A DNA stretch of 33,741 bases, from contig JBBDRN010000023.1 in NCBI GenBank assembly GCA_040905445.1, forward strand, positions 1-33,741, in the 5' to 3' direction. Source of the stretch: SKPT01 sp040905445 (lineage in GTDB: Bacteria; Planctomycetota; Phycisphaerae; Phycisphaerales; Phycisphaeraceae). A model generated the notes under the pieces. That model worked only from the letters and a program-made list of their open reading frames with translations, made no database searches and was not told where the DNA came from. Below are positions 7,092 through 15,069 of the stretch, one piece after another; within the stretch, counting starts at the first letter, position 1; each line of letters opens with the position of its first letter. The position numbers and the translations under genes were made by a program.

Positions 7092-7997
7092 ATGCACTTG
7101 ATAAACCGGGAACGCCTGATGCACTCTGCGACACTAGCCGCCCTGATCGTTGTTCTTTTTGTAGGTCACGTTCTGCTGTCCGCGGGCTGTGCGTCCACGC
7201 CGGGCGATGCACCCGGCCCCCGTCATGACTTGACGGCTGAGACGTACTCGGACCTGAAGCACCGGTACCACGAGTCGATAGGAGAGGCGTCCGCGGAGGA
7301 ACTTGCTCGCATGGCGCAGGGGGAACTCACGGGTCTTGCAATCGCGGCAGCATGGGAGCAAGCTCGACGCAACGTGCACTCGGATGAATCCGCGCTGCAG
7401 TCATTTGTTGCGGTTGCCGAGGCGCAGCTTCCGGTGGACCTGCCGAACTGGTGGAAACGGGGGGTTCTTCACGCAGATGTGCGCCGTCCCGATGCGCCAT
7501 CGTTTTTCCCCTACCGGCATGTGGCGGCGTCAGATCGACAGTTCGGCCGGTCAGGCATTGCAGCCCGTCCGGGCCTCGCGGTCGAAGTAACTGACGAGGC
7601 CCTCAGCATCCGATCGGACACCTCGACATGCACGCTACCCCGAGGCCTTGTGACCTTTTCGGGCCTTCTTGTTGATGCACTGGACGCGCGGTGGGTGGGG
7701 CAAACGTGCTATGTCCTCGCACTCAACAGCGCGGACTACGACCCGCCGCGTTTGTATCGTTATGACTGTGATCGCGGCGAATTGGTATGGCACACCCAGA
7801 TTCATGGCGCCGGGCCTGTCCGCCGCAGCGGCGGCGCGACCGGAACCACATCACACTGGATGGAGCTCACACTGCATGAAGAGCGACTTTACGTGTTCGG
7901 GATGAAGGGCAGCGCGATATACATCGAGGCCTTCGACCTCGCGACAGGAGACGCGCAGTTTCGGTTCGGCACGATCTACCTGAGGGACGGCGGTTGA
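7092..7997 (+). CDS. Putative lipoprotein of unknown function
   Basis: A 301-residue protein with a basic N-terminus, a hydrophobic segment (LAALIVVLFVGHVLLSAGC) and a probable lipobox with the acylated cysteine at about residue 33. The mature part starts with a charged helical region. The C-terminal half has strand-rich, aromatic segments such as LYRYDCDRGELVWHTQIHG and LYVFGMKGSAIYIEAFDL, which recall repeats of PQQ-like beta-propellers; this is only a resemblance. GGGAG lies just before the chosen ATG. A second methionine at residue 10 is an alternative start. The gene is bracketed by two copies of a 35-bp repeat, and its codon use looks less GC-biased at third positions than its neighbours, so it may be a later acquisition. 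Confidence 0.55.
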   Translation: MHLINRERLMHSATLAALIVVLFVGHVLLSAGCASTPGDAPGPRHDLTAETYSDLKHRYHESIGEASAEELARMAQGELTGLAIAAAWEQARRNVHSDESALQSFVAVAEAQLPVDLPNWWKRGVLHADVRRPDAPSFFPYRHVAASDRQFGRSGIAARPGLAVEVTDEALSIRSDTSTCTLPRGLVTFSGLLVDALDARWVGQTCYVLALNSADYDPPRLYRYDCDRGELVWHTQIHGAGPVRRSGGATGTTSHWMELTLHEERLYVFGMKGSAIYIEAFDLATGDAQFRFGTIYLRDGG

Positions 7998-8032
7998 TGC
8001 CGTGGTCTGAGCGAGTCCGCGAGCGAAGGCCA
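7998..8032 (+). repeat. 35-bp direct repeat, copy 2
   Basis: 34 of 35 bases match the copy at 7003-7037. It begins at the base right after the lipoprotein stop codon. Confidence 0.9.
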
Positions 8033-8051
8033 CGAACGAATCCGCGGGTGC

Positions 8052-8122
8052 CACGGCTTGTCTCGTAGAGCAAGCCGTGTCCCCACCCCCCCCGCACGGC
8101 TTGCCCGCCGGGTCAAGCCGTG
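8052..8122 (+). repeat. Two tandem hairpins with identical 9-bp stems
   Basis: CACGGCTTG pairs with CAAGCCGTG twice, at 8052-8060/8071-8079 and 8095-8103/8114-8122, each with a 10-nt loop. The first is preceded by GGGTGC, as in the other palindromic repeats of this window. Confidence 0.85.
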
Positions 8123-8132
8123 GCGCCCCCGC

Positions 8133-8138
8133 TAAACT
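8133..8138 (+). promoter_or_regulatory. Candidate -10 box (TAAACT) of a leaderless transcript
   Basis: TAAACT ends 6 nt before the ATG at 8145. There is no Shine-Dalgarno sequence between them. Confidence 0.4.
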
Positions 8139-8144
8139 CCCACC

Positions 8145-9302
8145 ATGTCCACCACCACCGCCAACAACACCACCGCTCCCACCCCCCCCGCCACCGCGCG
8201 CCCCACCCACCCCCAGCGCACCCTCCTCGGCCCCGGGCCGAGCGATGTCCCGCCCGCCGTCCTCGCCGCCCTTGCGCGCCCGACCGTCGGCCACCTCGAC
8301 CCCTTCTTCCTCCAGACCATGGACGAGCTGCGCACCCGCCTCAAGCAGCTCTTCCGCACCGACAACGACATGACGCTCGCCGTCTCCGGCACAGGCTCGG
8401 CCGGCATGGAAACCCTCTTCGTCAACCTCCTCGAGCCCGGCGACAAAGTCCTCGTCGGCGTCAACGGCGTGTTCGGCTCACGCATGGCCGACGTCGCCGA
8501 GCGCTGCGGCGGAGACGTCGTCACCCTCGAACAACCCTGGGGCAGCGTCTTCACCCACGGCGAAATCCTCAACGCCGTCGACCGCGAAAAGCCCGCGCTT
8601 GTCGCCCTCGTCCACGCCGAGACCTCCACCGGCGCCGCCCAGCCCGTCGCCGGCCTCGGCCAGGCCATCCGCGACCGCGGCGCCCTCTTCATCCTCGACT
8701 GCGTCACCAGCCTCGCCGGCATGCCCGTCGAGATCGACGACTGGCTCGTCGACGCCGCCTACTCGGGCACGCAGAAGTGCCTCTCCTGCCCGCCCGGGCT
8801 CGCGCCCATCACCCTCTCCGACCGCGCCGTCGAGCGCATCGACCGCCGCAAAAACAAGGTCCAGAGCTGGTACCTCGACCTGACGATGCTGCGCAACTAC
8901 TGGGGCCAGGACCGCGTCTACCACCACACGGCGCCGACGAACATGCTCGTCGCGCTCAACGAAGCCGCGCGTCTTGCCCTCGCCGAAGGCCTGGAACCGC
9001 GCTGGGCCCGCCATCGCGACATGCACGAGATCGTCCGCCGTGGGCTCACGGAGCTCGGCTTCGCATACCTCACCGCGCCGGAGCATACGCTGCCCATGCT
9101 CAACGCCGTCACGCTGCCGGAAGGGCTAGACGACGCCACCGCCCGCCGCTCGCTGCTCGACACCCATGGCATTGAAGTCGGCGCCGGCCTCGGCCCCTAC
9201 AAAGGCAAGCTCTGGCGCATCGGCCTCATGGGCCACAGCGCCACCCAGCGCAACGTGACCCTGCTGCTTGCGGCGCTCCGCGAACTGCTTCACGCCGCGT
9301 AG
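8145..9302 (+). CDS. Class V PLP-dependent aminotransferase, alanine-glyoxylate type
   Basis: A 385-residue fold-type I aminotransferase. LLGPGPSDVPPAVL is the N-terminal signature of alanine-glyoxylate/serine-glyoxylate aminotransferases, VSGTGSAGMET forms the cofactor phosphate region, and SGTQKCLSCPPG carries the PLP lysine, K211. The predicted reaction is transfer of an amino group from alanine or serine to glyoxylate, in photorespiration-like, serine or purine-breakdown metabolism; the amino donor cannot be told from sequence. The first 25 residues are a Thr/Pro/Ala-rich tail not usual in the family, so a later start is possible, but the TAAACT box just before this ATG supports it. Palindromic repeats surround the gene. 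Confidence 0.92.
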   Translation: MSTTTANNTTAPTPPATARPTHPQRTLLGPGPSDVPPAVLAALARPTVGHLDPFFLQTMDELRTRLKQLFRTDNDMTLAVSGTGSAGMETLFVNLLEPGDKVLVGVNGVFGSRMADVAERCGGDVVTLEQPWGSVFTHGEILNAVDREKPALVALVHAETSTGAAQPVAGLGQAIRDRGALFILDCVTSLAGMPVEIDDWLVDAAYSGTQKCLSCPPGLAPITLSDRAVERIDRRKNKVQSWYLDLTMLRNYWGQDRVYHHTAPTNMLVALNEAARLALAEGLEPRWARHRDMHEIVRRGLTELGFAYLTAPEHTLPMLNAVTLPEGLDDATARRSLLDTHGIEVGAGLGPYKGKLWRIGLMGHSATQRNVTLLLAALRELLHAA

Positions 9303-9325
9303 CACACCTCCCCGCTCCCGCCGTC

Positions 9326-9417
9326 GGGTGCCACTGACACGGCCGTCCTCGGCCTTGTCAGTGTTGCGCCGCGATGCACACTGACAAGCTCCGCGGACTT
9401 CGCTTGTCAGTGCCACC
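9326..9417. repeat. Two GGGTGCCAC-type palindromes after the aminotransferase gene
   Basis: The first has arms CACTGACACGGCC (from 9332) and GGCCTTGTCAGTG (ending 9363). The second has arms CACTGACAAGC (9379-9389) and GCTTGTCAGTG (9402-9412). They may also act as a terminator for the upstream gene. Confidence 0.8.
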
Positions 9418-9463
9418 CATCGTGGCACAGCGCTGTGGACGCGCTCCCGGCTTCTGCGATAAG

Positions 9464-9540
9464 GGGTGCCACTGGTGGCTTGTCCACCAGTGCTTTGGTG
9501 CCACGCGCGCACACTGGCGGACAAGCCGCCAGTGGCACCC
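9464..9540. repeat. Nested pair of GGGTGCCAC palindromes in inverted orientation
   Basis: Hairpin CACTGGTGG-CTTGT-CCACCAGTG (9470-9492) and hairpin CACTGGCGG-ACAAG-CCGCCAGTG (9512-9534) are themselves inverted relative to each other, so the unit begins and ends with GGGTGCCAC and its complement. The right half matches 12725-12768 in reverse. Confidence 0.85.
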
Positions 9541-9569
9541 ACCGGACGCGTTTTCGGACAGCCCCTGAT

Positions 9570-11252
9570 CTACCGCCGCCCCTGCCGCCCGCGCCGCATC
9601 ACCCCCGCGATCCCCAGCATCACCAGCACCGCCGCCGATCCCGGCTCCGGCACCGTCGCGCCACCACCACCGCCCACCAGCAACTGCACGAACGGCGCGA
9701 CGTCTACCGCGTCGACCACGCCGTCGCCGTTGATATCCCCCACCGTCAGCGGATCGAGCCCGTACTGGGCCGCATACTGCCCCGGATCGGTCAGCGCCAG
9801 GACGAACGGCGCCACATCCACCGCGTCGACAACGCCATCGACGTTCATGTCCCCCAGCAGCGCCGCCGCGGCCGTCAGCACGAACGACTCGCCCATGATC
9901 GTGTCGAATCCGCCCAGGTCCATCGTGTCCGAGAACACGCCGATGTCGAACAGGTCAATCGTCGGGTGCGATTCGTAGATGGGCCCGAGCGACGCGTTCG
10001 CCGCCGTGCCCGAGCCGAAGAGGCCCGCGTCGTAGGCGGCAAAGATGCGGCCCGCGATGAAGATGAAGCCCATCCCCCCCGAAAACGTCAGGTCCGTGTC
10101 GTTGCTCAGCGTCGCGTTGACGATGAACTCCGGCGTGACCGTCACCGACTCGCTCATGAGGGTGATCGCCGGCAGGGCGTCGAGCGGGGCGATCAGCGTG
10201 TCGGTCTCGCCAACGCCCTCGACCATCACGTTCTGGTCGAACTTGAGGCGGGCCATGACGCTCGAGCCGATCTCGAACGCCTGCCGCAGCCCCATGGCCA
10301 TTGACGCCGTGACGTCGACGACCTCGTAGCTCATGTCCATCTCGATCACCCCCCAGTCGTGCGCGAAGCCGGTGCCGAGCACGGGCACGCCGGAGGTGGC
10401 CATCTGATCGATGTCGATCGTCGCGGTCACCAGCGTCTTTTCGTCCGAGCCGGCGAGCTGGCCGCCGACGAGCGCGCCCGTGGCCGCGACGTTCCAGTTG
10501 CCCGCGGTGATGGTCGTCGAACCGAGGACATAGTCCGAGCCCGTGCCGCCCTGGTTCGTGCCCAGCACCTTGAGCTGCCCGCTGGCATCGCGGTTGATGC
10601 TGAAAATCTCCGGCGAGTAGTTGACGTTCACCAGCGTGCGGTACGGATTGTTGTTCGTCGCCCCGTCGGTGAAGCCGCGGTTGCCCATCCGGTAGTCATG
10701 CGAACCGAGGGCGAAGCCGCTGGTCACGAACCGCGCGTAGCCCCCGAAGTACACGTCCAGGATGCCGTCGAGGTACGCTTCGGCGTTGGCGGGCGAAGAC
10801 TGGAAGCCCGACGAGCCGAGCTTCGTCGCGGCGCCCGTCAGCGTGATCGCCTGCCCCTGCACGATCGCGTCCGGGGCGCTGAGCGTGATGCCGTAGTCGA
10901 GGTTCGCGTCGATCGAGCCGCCGTTGACGTGCGCTCCGACCTGCATGCCCGTGCGAAAATCGGTGTCGAAGAGAAAGTAGGGATCCACGTGATAGCCCGT
11001 CCCCGACACCGGCCCCGGGTTGATCGTTACGGGGCTCGGGTTCACGTCGATGCCGAAGAACTGCGAGTAGTCGAACGTGAACGCGTCGCCGCTACTCCAG
11101 ATGCTCTGGCTCTGGGTCGTGAACGAGACGTTGCTGTTGACCACCTGCTGCGCCGCGCCGGCGGCGGTGCACGCCAGCAGCACAGCCGCCGCGCCGGTGC
11201 CCACGGATCGACCGGACGCCAAGCAAACGCCACTGTCGCGCGCACTGTACAT
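9570..11252 (-). CDS. Secreted protein with dockerin repeats and PEP-CTERM tail
   Basis: A 560-residue exported protein. It has a signal-like hydrophobic stretch (GTGAAAVLLACTAAGAAQ) near the N-terminus and a long region rich in Gly, Thr, Asn and Ser that looks beta-rich; I do not recognise that domain. Residues from about 470 carry two dockerin type I calcium loops (GDMNVDGVVDAVDVAPFV and GDINGDGVVDAVDVAPFV). The tail is VPEPGSAAVLVMLGIAGVM followed by basic residues, a PEP-CTERM sorting signal recognised by exosortase. The ATG has an ideal AGGAGGTGATCC before it. The dockerin and tail module is very similar to that of the protein at 15186-17036, although the N-terminal domains differ. Confidence 0.8.
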   Translation of the reverse strand: MYSARDSGVCLASGRSVGTGAAAVLLACTAAGAAQQVVNSNVSFTTQSQSIWSSGDAFTFDYSQFFGIDVNPSPVTINPGPVSGTGYHVDPYFLFDTDFRTGMQVGAHVNGGSIDANLDYGITLSAPDAIVQGQAITLTGAATKLGSSGFQSSPANAEAYLDGILDVYFGGYARFVTSGFALGSHDYRMGNRGFTDGATNNNPYRTLVNVNYSPEIFSINRDASGQLKVLGTNQGGTGSDYVLGSTTITAGNWNVAATGALVGGQLAGSDEKTLVTATIDIDQMATSGVPVLGTGFAHDWGVIEMDMSYEVVDVTASMAMGLRQAFEIGSSVMARLKFDQNVMVEGVGETDTLIAPLDALPAITLMSESVTVTPEFIVNATLSNDTDLTFSGGMGFIFIAGRIFAAYDAGLFGSGTAANASLGPIYESHPTIDLFDIGVFSDTMDLGGFDTIMGESFVLTAAAALLGDMNVDGVVDAVDVAPFVLALTDPGQYAAQYGLDPLTVGDINGDGVVDAVDVAPFVQLLVGGGGGATVPEPGSAAVLVMLGIAGVMRRGRQGRR

Positions 11253-11401
11253 GGATCACCTCCTGGGTTCTCGAATCCAGCGGCCCGTGCTCGTGCGCCT
11301 CTCGCGTTCTACTAACCCGACACCCCCATCCGACATGCAACGCCAAAACTCGTAAGCGCTGAAGCATGGAACAAGCAACCGCCCATTCCGCAACGGCTTC
11401 G

Positions 11402-11429
11402 ATCATACAGTCGGCCGGCCCCCGCTCAA
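11402..11429 (-). promoter_or_regulatory. Sigma-70-like promoter for the PEP-CTERM gene
   Basis: On the minus strand, TTGAGC (11429-11424) and TATGAT (11407-11402) are 16 nt apart. The leader would be about 140 nt. Confidence 0.45.
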
Positions 11430-11478
11430 AGCAATAATTTCCATCGCTCCGCGAAACAACCCCACCGCCCCGGCCTGC

Positions 11479-11484
11479 TAGAAT
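11479..11484 (+). promoter_or_regulatory. Candidate -10 box (TAGAAT) of moeB
   Basis: TAGAAT lies 30 nt before the ATG at 11515, giving a short leader that contains CGGAG. No clear -35 box is seen. Confidence 0.35.
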
Positions 11485-11514
11485 CCACGACGCCATGGCC
11501 CCGGAGCCCGCCCC

Positions 11515-12699
11515 ATGCCCAACGCCCGCCAATCCAACCTCGCCCGCGAAGAAATCGCCCGCTACAGCCGACACCTCATCCTCCCTGAGGTCACGCTCGA
11601 AGGCCAGCAGAAGCTCAAGGCCGCCAGCGTCCTCGTCGTCGGTGCCGGCGGCCTTGGCGCGCCCGTCAGCCTCTATCTCGCCGCCGCAGGCGTGGGCCAT
11701 CTCGGCCTCGTCGACTTCGACGTCGTCGACGAATCCAACCTCCAGCGGCAGATCCTCTTCACCACCGACGACGTTGGCAGCCCCAAGCTCACCGCCGCCC
11801 GCAAGCGGCTCGAAGGCCTCAACCCCCACCTCACCGTCACCGAGCACGCCGGCCACCTCGCCGCCGACAACGCGCTGGACATCATCCGCGACTACGACAT
11901 CGTCGTCGACGGCACCGACAACTTCCCCACGCGCTACTGCGTCAACGACGCCTGCGTGATGCTCAACAAGCCCAACGTCTACGGCTCGATCTTCCGCTTC
12001 GAAGGCCAGGCCACCGTCTTCGACCCCCGCCCCAGCGACGGCAAGCCCAAGGGGCCCTGCTACCGCTGCCTCTATCCCGAGCCCCCGCCACCGGGCATGG
12101 TGCCGTCGTGTGCCGAGGGCGGCGTCCTCGGCGTCCTGCCCGGCGTCGTCGGCTGCATCCAGGCCACCGAGGCCATCAAGCTCATCCTCAACATCGGCAC
12201 CACGCTCACCGGCCGCCTGATGCGCTACAGCGCGATGGACATGACCTTCAAGGAGTTCAAGCTCCGTCGCGACCCCGATTGCCCCGTCTGCGGCGACAAC
12301 CCGACCGTCACCGGACTCATCGACTATGTGCAGTTCTGCGGCATGCGCGGCGAGGAGTCGGACACCGTCGTCCGCGACGAGGCGGTCCCCGAGATCACCG
12401 TCCTCGAGCTCAAGCAGCGCATCGACGCCGGCGAGTCGTTCGAGCTTATCGACGTCCGCGAGCCGCACGAGCACCAGATCGCCAGTCTCGAGCCCGCGAA
12501 GCTGATGCCGCTCTCCACCGTCGCCAGTCGGCTGTCGGAGCTGGACCCCAGCCGGCGCTATGTCGTCCACTGCAAGATGGGCGGCCGATCCGCGCAGGCG
12601 GTGGAGCTGATGCGGCAGGCGGGTCTTGACGCCGTCAACGTCAAGGGCGGCATCCTCGCCTGGGCGAGGGAGATCGACCCCGAAATGCCCGTCTACTAG
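11515..12699 (+). CDS. moeB: MoeB/ThiF-type adenylyltransferase with C-terminal rhodanese domain
   Basis: A 394-residue fusion. The N-terminal E1-like domain (about residues 1-265) has the nucleotide loop GAGGLG (43-48), zinc cysteines C182/C185 and C256/C259, and C199 in PSCAEGG, the position of the catalytic cysteine in some family members. The C-terminal rhodanese domain (about 290-390) has the persulfide cysteine C353 in HCKMGGRS. Such MoeB-rhodanese proteins adenylate the C-terminal glycine of a ubiquitin-like sulfur carrier (MoaD or ThiS) and load it with sulfur for molybdopterin, thiamine or cysteine synthesis. No carrier protein gene is adjacent, so the partner is unknown. The start is supported by a GGAG motif and by family N-termini. 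Confidence 0.92.
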   Translation: MPNARQSNLAREEIARYSRHLILPEVTLEGQQKLKAASVLVVGAGGLGAPVSLYLAAAGVGHLGLVDFDVVDESNLQRQILFTTDDVGSPKLTAARKRLEGLNPHLTVTEHAGHLAADNALDIIRDYDIVVDGTDNFPTRYCVNDACVMLNKPNVYGSIFRFEGQATVFDPRPSDGKPKGPCYRCLYPEPPPPGMVPSCAEGGVLGVLPGVVGCIQATEAIKLILNIGTTLTGRLMRYSAMDMTFKEFKLRRDPDCPVCGDNPTVTGLIDYVQFCGMRGEESDTVVRDEAVPEITVLELKQRIDAGESFELIDVREPHEHQIASLEPAKLMPLSTVASRLSELDPSRRYVVHCKMGGRSAQAVELMRQAGLDAVNVKGGILAWAREIDPEMPVY

Positions 12700-12724
12700 G
12701 CTCCGTCTGAACACGGCGTACGGC

Positions 12725-12768
12725 GGGTGCCACTGGCGGCTTGTCCGCCAGTGTGCGCGCCTGGCGCC
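12725..12768 (+). repeat. GGGTGCCAC palindrome, same family as 9498-9540
   Basis: The hairpin CACTGGCGG-CTTGT-CCGCCAGTG (12731-12753) is followed by TGCGCGCCTGGCGCC. The whole matches the reverse complement of 9498-9540 with a few changes. Confidence 0.85.
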
Positions 12769-12789
12769 GGGGACGCCGGCACTAGACTT

Positions 12790-12840
12790 CAGCGCCATGA
12801 GGGGCTGCGGGTTGTAGCCACGGGTGCAGCGCAGCGGAAC
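12790..12840 (+). repeat. 51-bp direct repeat, copy 1
   Basis: Begins CAGCGCCATGAGGGGCTGCG and ends GCGCAGCGGAAC. It matches 13003-13053 at 50 of 51 positions. Confidence 0.9.
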
Positions 12841-12850
12841 GAACTCATCG

Positions 12851-12948
12851 AACCGCGAAGAGGCGAAGCAAGCGAAGTGCGCGAAGAAACAGAAATTATG
12901 CAAATCACATCACTTCGCGCTCTCCGCGTCCTTCGCTGCTTCGCGGTT
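12851..12948. repeat. Long imperfect inverted repeat of AACCGCGAAG type
   Basis: The arms at 12851-12886 and 12913-12948 are 36 nt each and match in inverted orientation at 30 of 36 positions, with a 26-nt AT-richer loop. It lies between the two 51-bp repeat copies. The arms are built of GCGAAG units. Confidence 0.85.
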
Positions 12949-13002
12949 ATTCAAAGATCTCACGTGACCTTGACCACGGCACCGCAATCGCCGGCTTCGA
13001 CT

Positions 13003-13053
13003 CAGCCCCATGAGGGGCTGCGGGTTGTAGCCACGGGTGCAGCGCAGCGGAAC
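13003..13053 (+). repeat. 51-bp direct repeat, copy 2
   Basis: One mismatch to copy 1 at 12790-12840. In this copy the sequence continues into CCGTGG, which can pair with the CCACGGG inside the repeat. Confidence 0.9.
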
Positions 13054-13083
13054 CCGTGGAACGCGGCGACGGGGAATCCGCCT

Positions 13084-13127
13084 GCCCCGGCAGGGGCAGA
13101 GGCGACGCCCTCCGCCCCTGCCGGGGC
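13084..13127. repeat. Perfect 14-bp inverted repeat
   Basis: GCCCCGGCAGGGGC (13084-13097) and GCCCCTGCCGGGGC (13114-13127) are exact reverse complements with a 16-nt loop. Part of the repeat island 12725-13240. Confidence 0.85.
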
Positions 13128-13147
13128 GGGACGAATGCTGACGTTCT

Positions 13148-13195
13148 CCACGGGTGAAGCGGCTTGCCTCGGCCGGCCAGCCGCTTCACCCGTGG
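13148..13195. repeat. Perfect 17-bp inverted repeat
   Basis: CCACGGGTGAAGCGGCT (13148-13164) and its exact complement (13179-13195) with a 14-nt loop. TGTAGCCACGGGTG-like flanks, read on the minus strand, match the core of the 51-bp repeats in opposite orientation. Confidence 0.85.
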
Positions 13196-13269
13196 CTACA
13201 TGCCCATCGCCCCTTTCGGGGGCTGCAACGGGGGTTCGGCGCGACTGTGTTGGTCGTCCCCGGAATTGC

Positions 13270-13321
13270 CGGATGAACCCTAAAAAAGCGCCTTGGAGAA
13301 TTGGGCCGTTGTCGGCATAAT
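13270..13321 (+). promoter_or_regulatory. Promoter with conserved upstream box, first paralogue
   Basis: TTGGAG (13293-13298) and CATAAT (13316-13321) are 17 nt apart. The bases just upstream (CCGGATGAACCCTAAAAAAG) recur in front of the second paralogue at 15070-15092 as CCGGATGAACCTCAAGAAAG. Confidence 0.65.
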
Positions 13322-13368
13322 GATGCCTGTGGTCGAGGCGCGCTGCGCCCCCGACCCAGGAGGTTTCT

Positions 13369-15003
13369 ATGCCTGATTTCATGTGCCGGCGCTCCCGCCT
13401 CCCCGTATGCGTGGTGGTCGGCGCGATCGCGGCTGTATTGCTGACGGCCGCGTCGCCGCTGCGTGCCCAGAGCTTCACGGCCCAGCAGTTCTACAACGGT
13501 GCGCTCGCCAACGGCAATCTCAACCAGGAGCCGGGCGAGCTCTGGGCCTGGCATGCCCGATACAGCATGGGCCAGTTCATGCAGGGCTATCACGCCTATG
13601 GCGACACGAGCTGGCTGGACTACGGCGTGCAGTACTACGACTGGGTGCTCGGCCACGCCCGCACCGGTCCCGACGGGTACATGGGCTGGATCGGCCCCCT
13701 GCCCGGCGGCGCCGGCCGCACCGACGAGCACATCGGCGACGCGCTGCTCACCCAGCACATGCTCGACTTCGCCGAGGTCGTTCGCAACGACCCGGTCCTC
13801 TACGCCCAATATGGCGCCAAGGCCGACGCCTACGTCGAGTTCACCCGGGTCCACCTGTTCGAGAAGTGGGACGCGCGCGACACCTACCACCGCTTCGGGG
13901 ACTTCGGCGCCTATTCCTGGTGGGAATACGAGTTGGCCAGTGATCTGCCCGACTACACCGGCAGCCAGTGGATCCCCAACACCGACCGCATCAGCAAGAG
14001 CGGCAGCGTCACGCAGCAGTTCAACAAGCAGACCGCGATGGCGGTCAACGCCCTGCGCCTGTGGCGCATCACGGGCGAGGAGCAGTACCGCGAGCGGGCC
14101 TTCGAGCTCTACGGCTTCCTCAAGAGCCGCATGCAACTCTACGACGGCGCTTACGTCTGGAACTTCCGCGAGCCGGCGATCGACCGCGACATCAGGCCCG
14201 ACAACACCGTGATGACCTGGATCGCGGTCCATCCCAACAGCAGCGGCTACCAGGCGACCGAAGTGACCGACCTCGTCGAGGCCTACCACTCCGGCATCGT
14301 CTTCGATGAGCAGGACATCGCGCGCCTCGTCTCGACCAACATGGACGTCATGTGGACCGGCTCGGGCTACAACGGCCCCGACGCCGCCATCAAGGGCACC
14401 AACGGCAACGCCGGCACCCTCTGGCGCGCCCTTGCCGACTTCAGCCAGGCCATCCGCAACCGTTTCGGCGGCCCGGGCGGCTCCATCCGCGATCGCATCA
14501 TCTACGACCACTTCGTCAACGTCACCTCTGCCGAGCCACCCAGCCTCGACCGCAAGTACGTCGGCGACGACGACCCGCTCTACCTGCTCGATTGGCCCCA
14601 CAGCGAGTCGCGGTCGCTGAACCTGGCCTTTCTGACCAACCCCGTCTTCACGCCGGGCGAGGACTCGACCTGGATCGGCGTCAAGTCGCTGCGCAGCGGC
14701 ACGTTGCAGGTCGCCGTCTACGATGAGGCCGGCGAGGACCTCCTCCTCGTGCTCGCCAACCGCGCCCACAACGGCAACATGGGCGGCCGCGGCGGCGACT
14801 ACGTCTTCGACTGGGACGGCACAGATCTCTTCGGCGAGCCGCTGGACCCGGGTAACTACCGCATCCGATGGACGTTATCGATCAACAGTTTCGGCGACGA
14901 CGGCTACCGCGAGTACCCCATCACGCTCGTGCCCGAGCCGACCACCGCCACCGTGCTGGGTGTGACCCTCGGCCTGCTGCTCCGCCGCCGGCCCCGGCGC
15001 TAG
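13369..15003 (+). CDS. Secreted PEP-CTERM protein, probable alpha/alpha-barrel, with FlgD-like domain
   Basis: The 544-residue product has a signal peptide (hydrophobic 13-30, cleavage near LRAQ). Residues 35-400 consist of helical repeats with conserved aromatic and acidic motifs (GELWAWH, GWIGPLPG, DEHIGDA, WDARDTYH, QQFNKQTAMAVNALRLWRITGE). This pattern suggests an (alpha/alpha) toroid as found in polysaccharide lyases, epimerases and glycosidases; the fold is inferred and no catalytic set is identified. Residues from about 440 (GTLQVAVYDEAGEDLL ... DWDGTDLFGEPLDPGNYRIRW) resemble the FlgD Ig-like domain. The tail VPEPTTATVLGVTLGLLLRRRPRR is a PEP-CTERM signal. AGGAGG lies 5 nt before the ATG. 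It is a paralogue of the next gene but lacks its dockerin repeats. Confidence 0.8.
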   Translation: MPDFMCRRSRLPVCVVVGAIAAVLLTAASPLRAQSFTAQQFYNGALANGNLNQEPGELWAWHARYSMGQFMQGYHAYGDTSWLDYGVQYYDWVLGHARTGPDGYMGWIGPLPGGAGRTDEHIGDALLTQHMLDFAEVVRNDPVLYAQYGAKADAYVEFTRVHLFEKWDARDTYHRFGDFGAYSWWEYELASDLPDYTGSQWIPNTDRISKSGSVTQQFNKQTAMAVNALRLWRITGEEQYRERAFELYGFLKSRMQLYDGAYVWNFREPAIDRDIRPDNTVMTWIAVHPNSSGYQATEVTDLVEAYHSGIVFDEQDIARLVSTNMDVMWTGSGYNGPDAAIKGTNGNAGTLWRALADFSQAIRNRFGGPGGSIRDRIIYDHFVNVTSAEPPSLDRKYVGDDDPLYLLDWPHSESRSLNLAFLTNPVFTPGEDSTWIGVKSLRSGTLQVAVYDEAGEDLLLVLANRAHNGNMGGRGGDYVFDWDGTDLFGEPLDPGNYRIRWTLSINSFGDDGYREYPITLVPEPTTATVLGVTLGLLLRRRPRR

Positions 15004-15069
15004 GGTCCGCCCATCAAACAGCGGCACCCGCCTTGAGCCCTACACGGGCTGTCTCGTTTCCCAGATGTC

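Noticed and set aside
9326..9540. Cluster of short palindromes considered as CRISPR or as an integron attachment site
   Set aside because: Stem sequences vary, spacing is irregular, no cas or integrase gene is nearby, and there is no conserved attC core.
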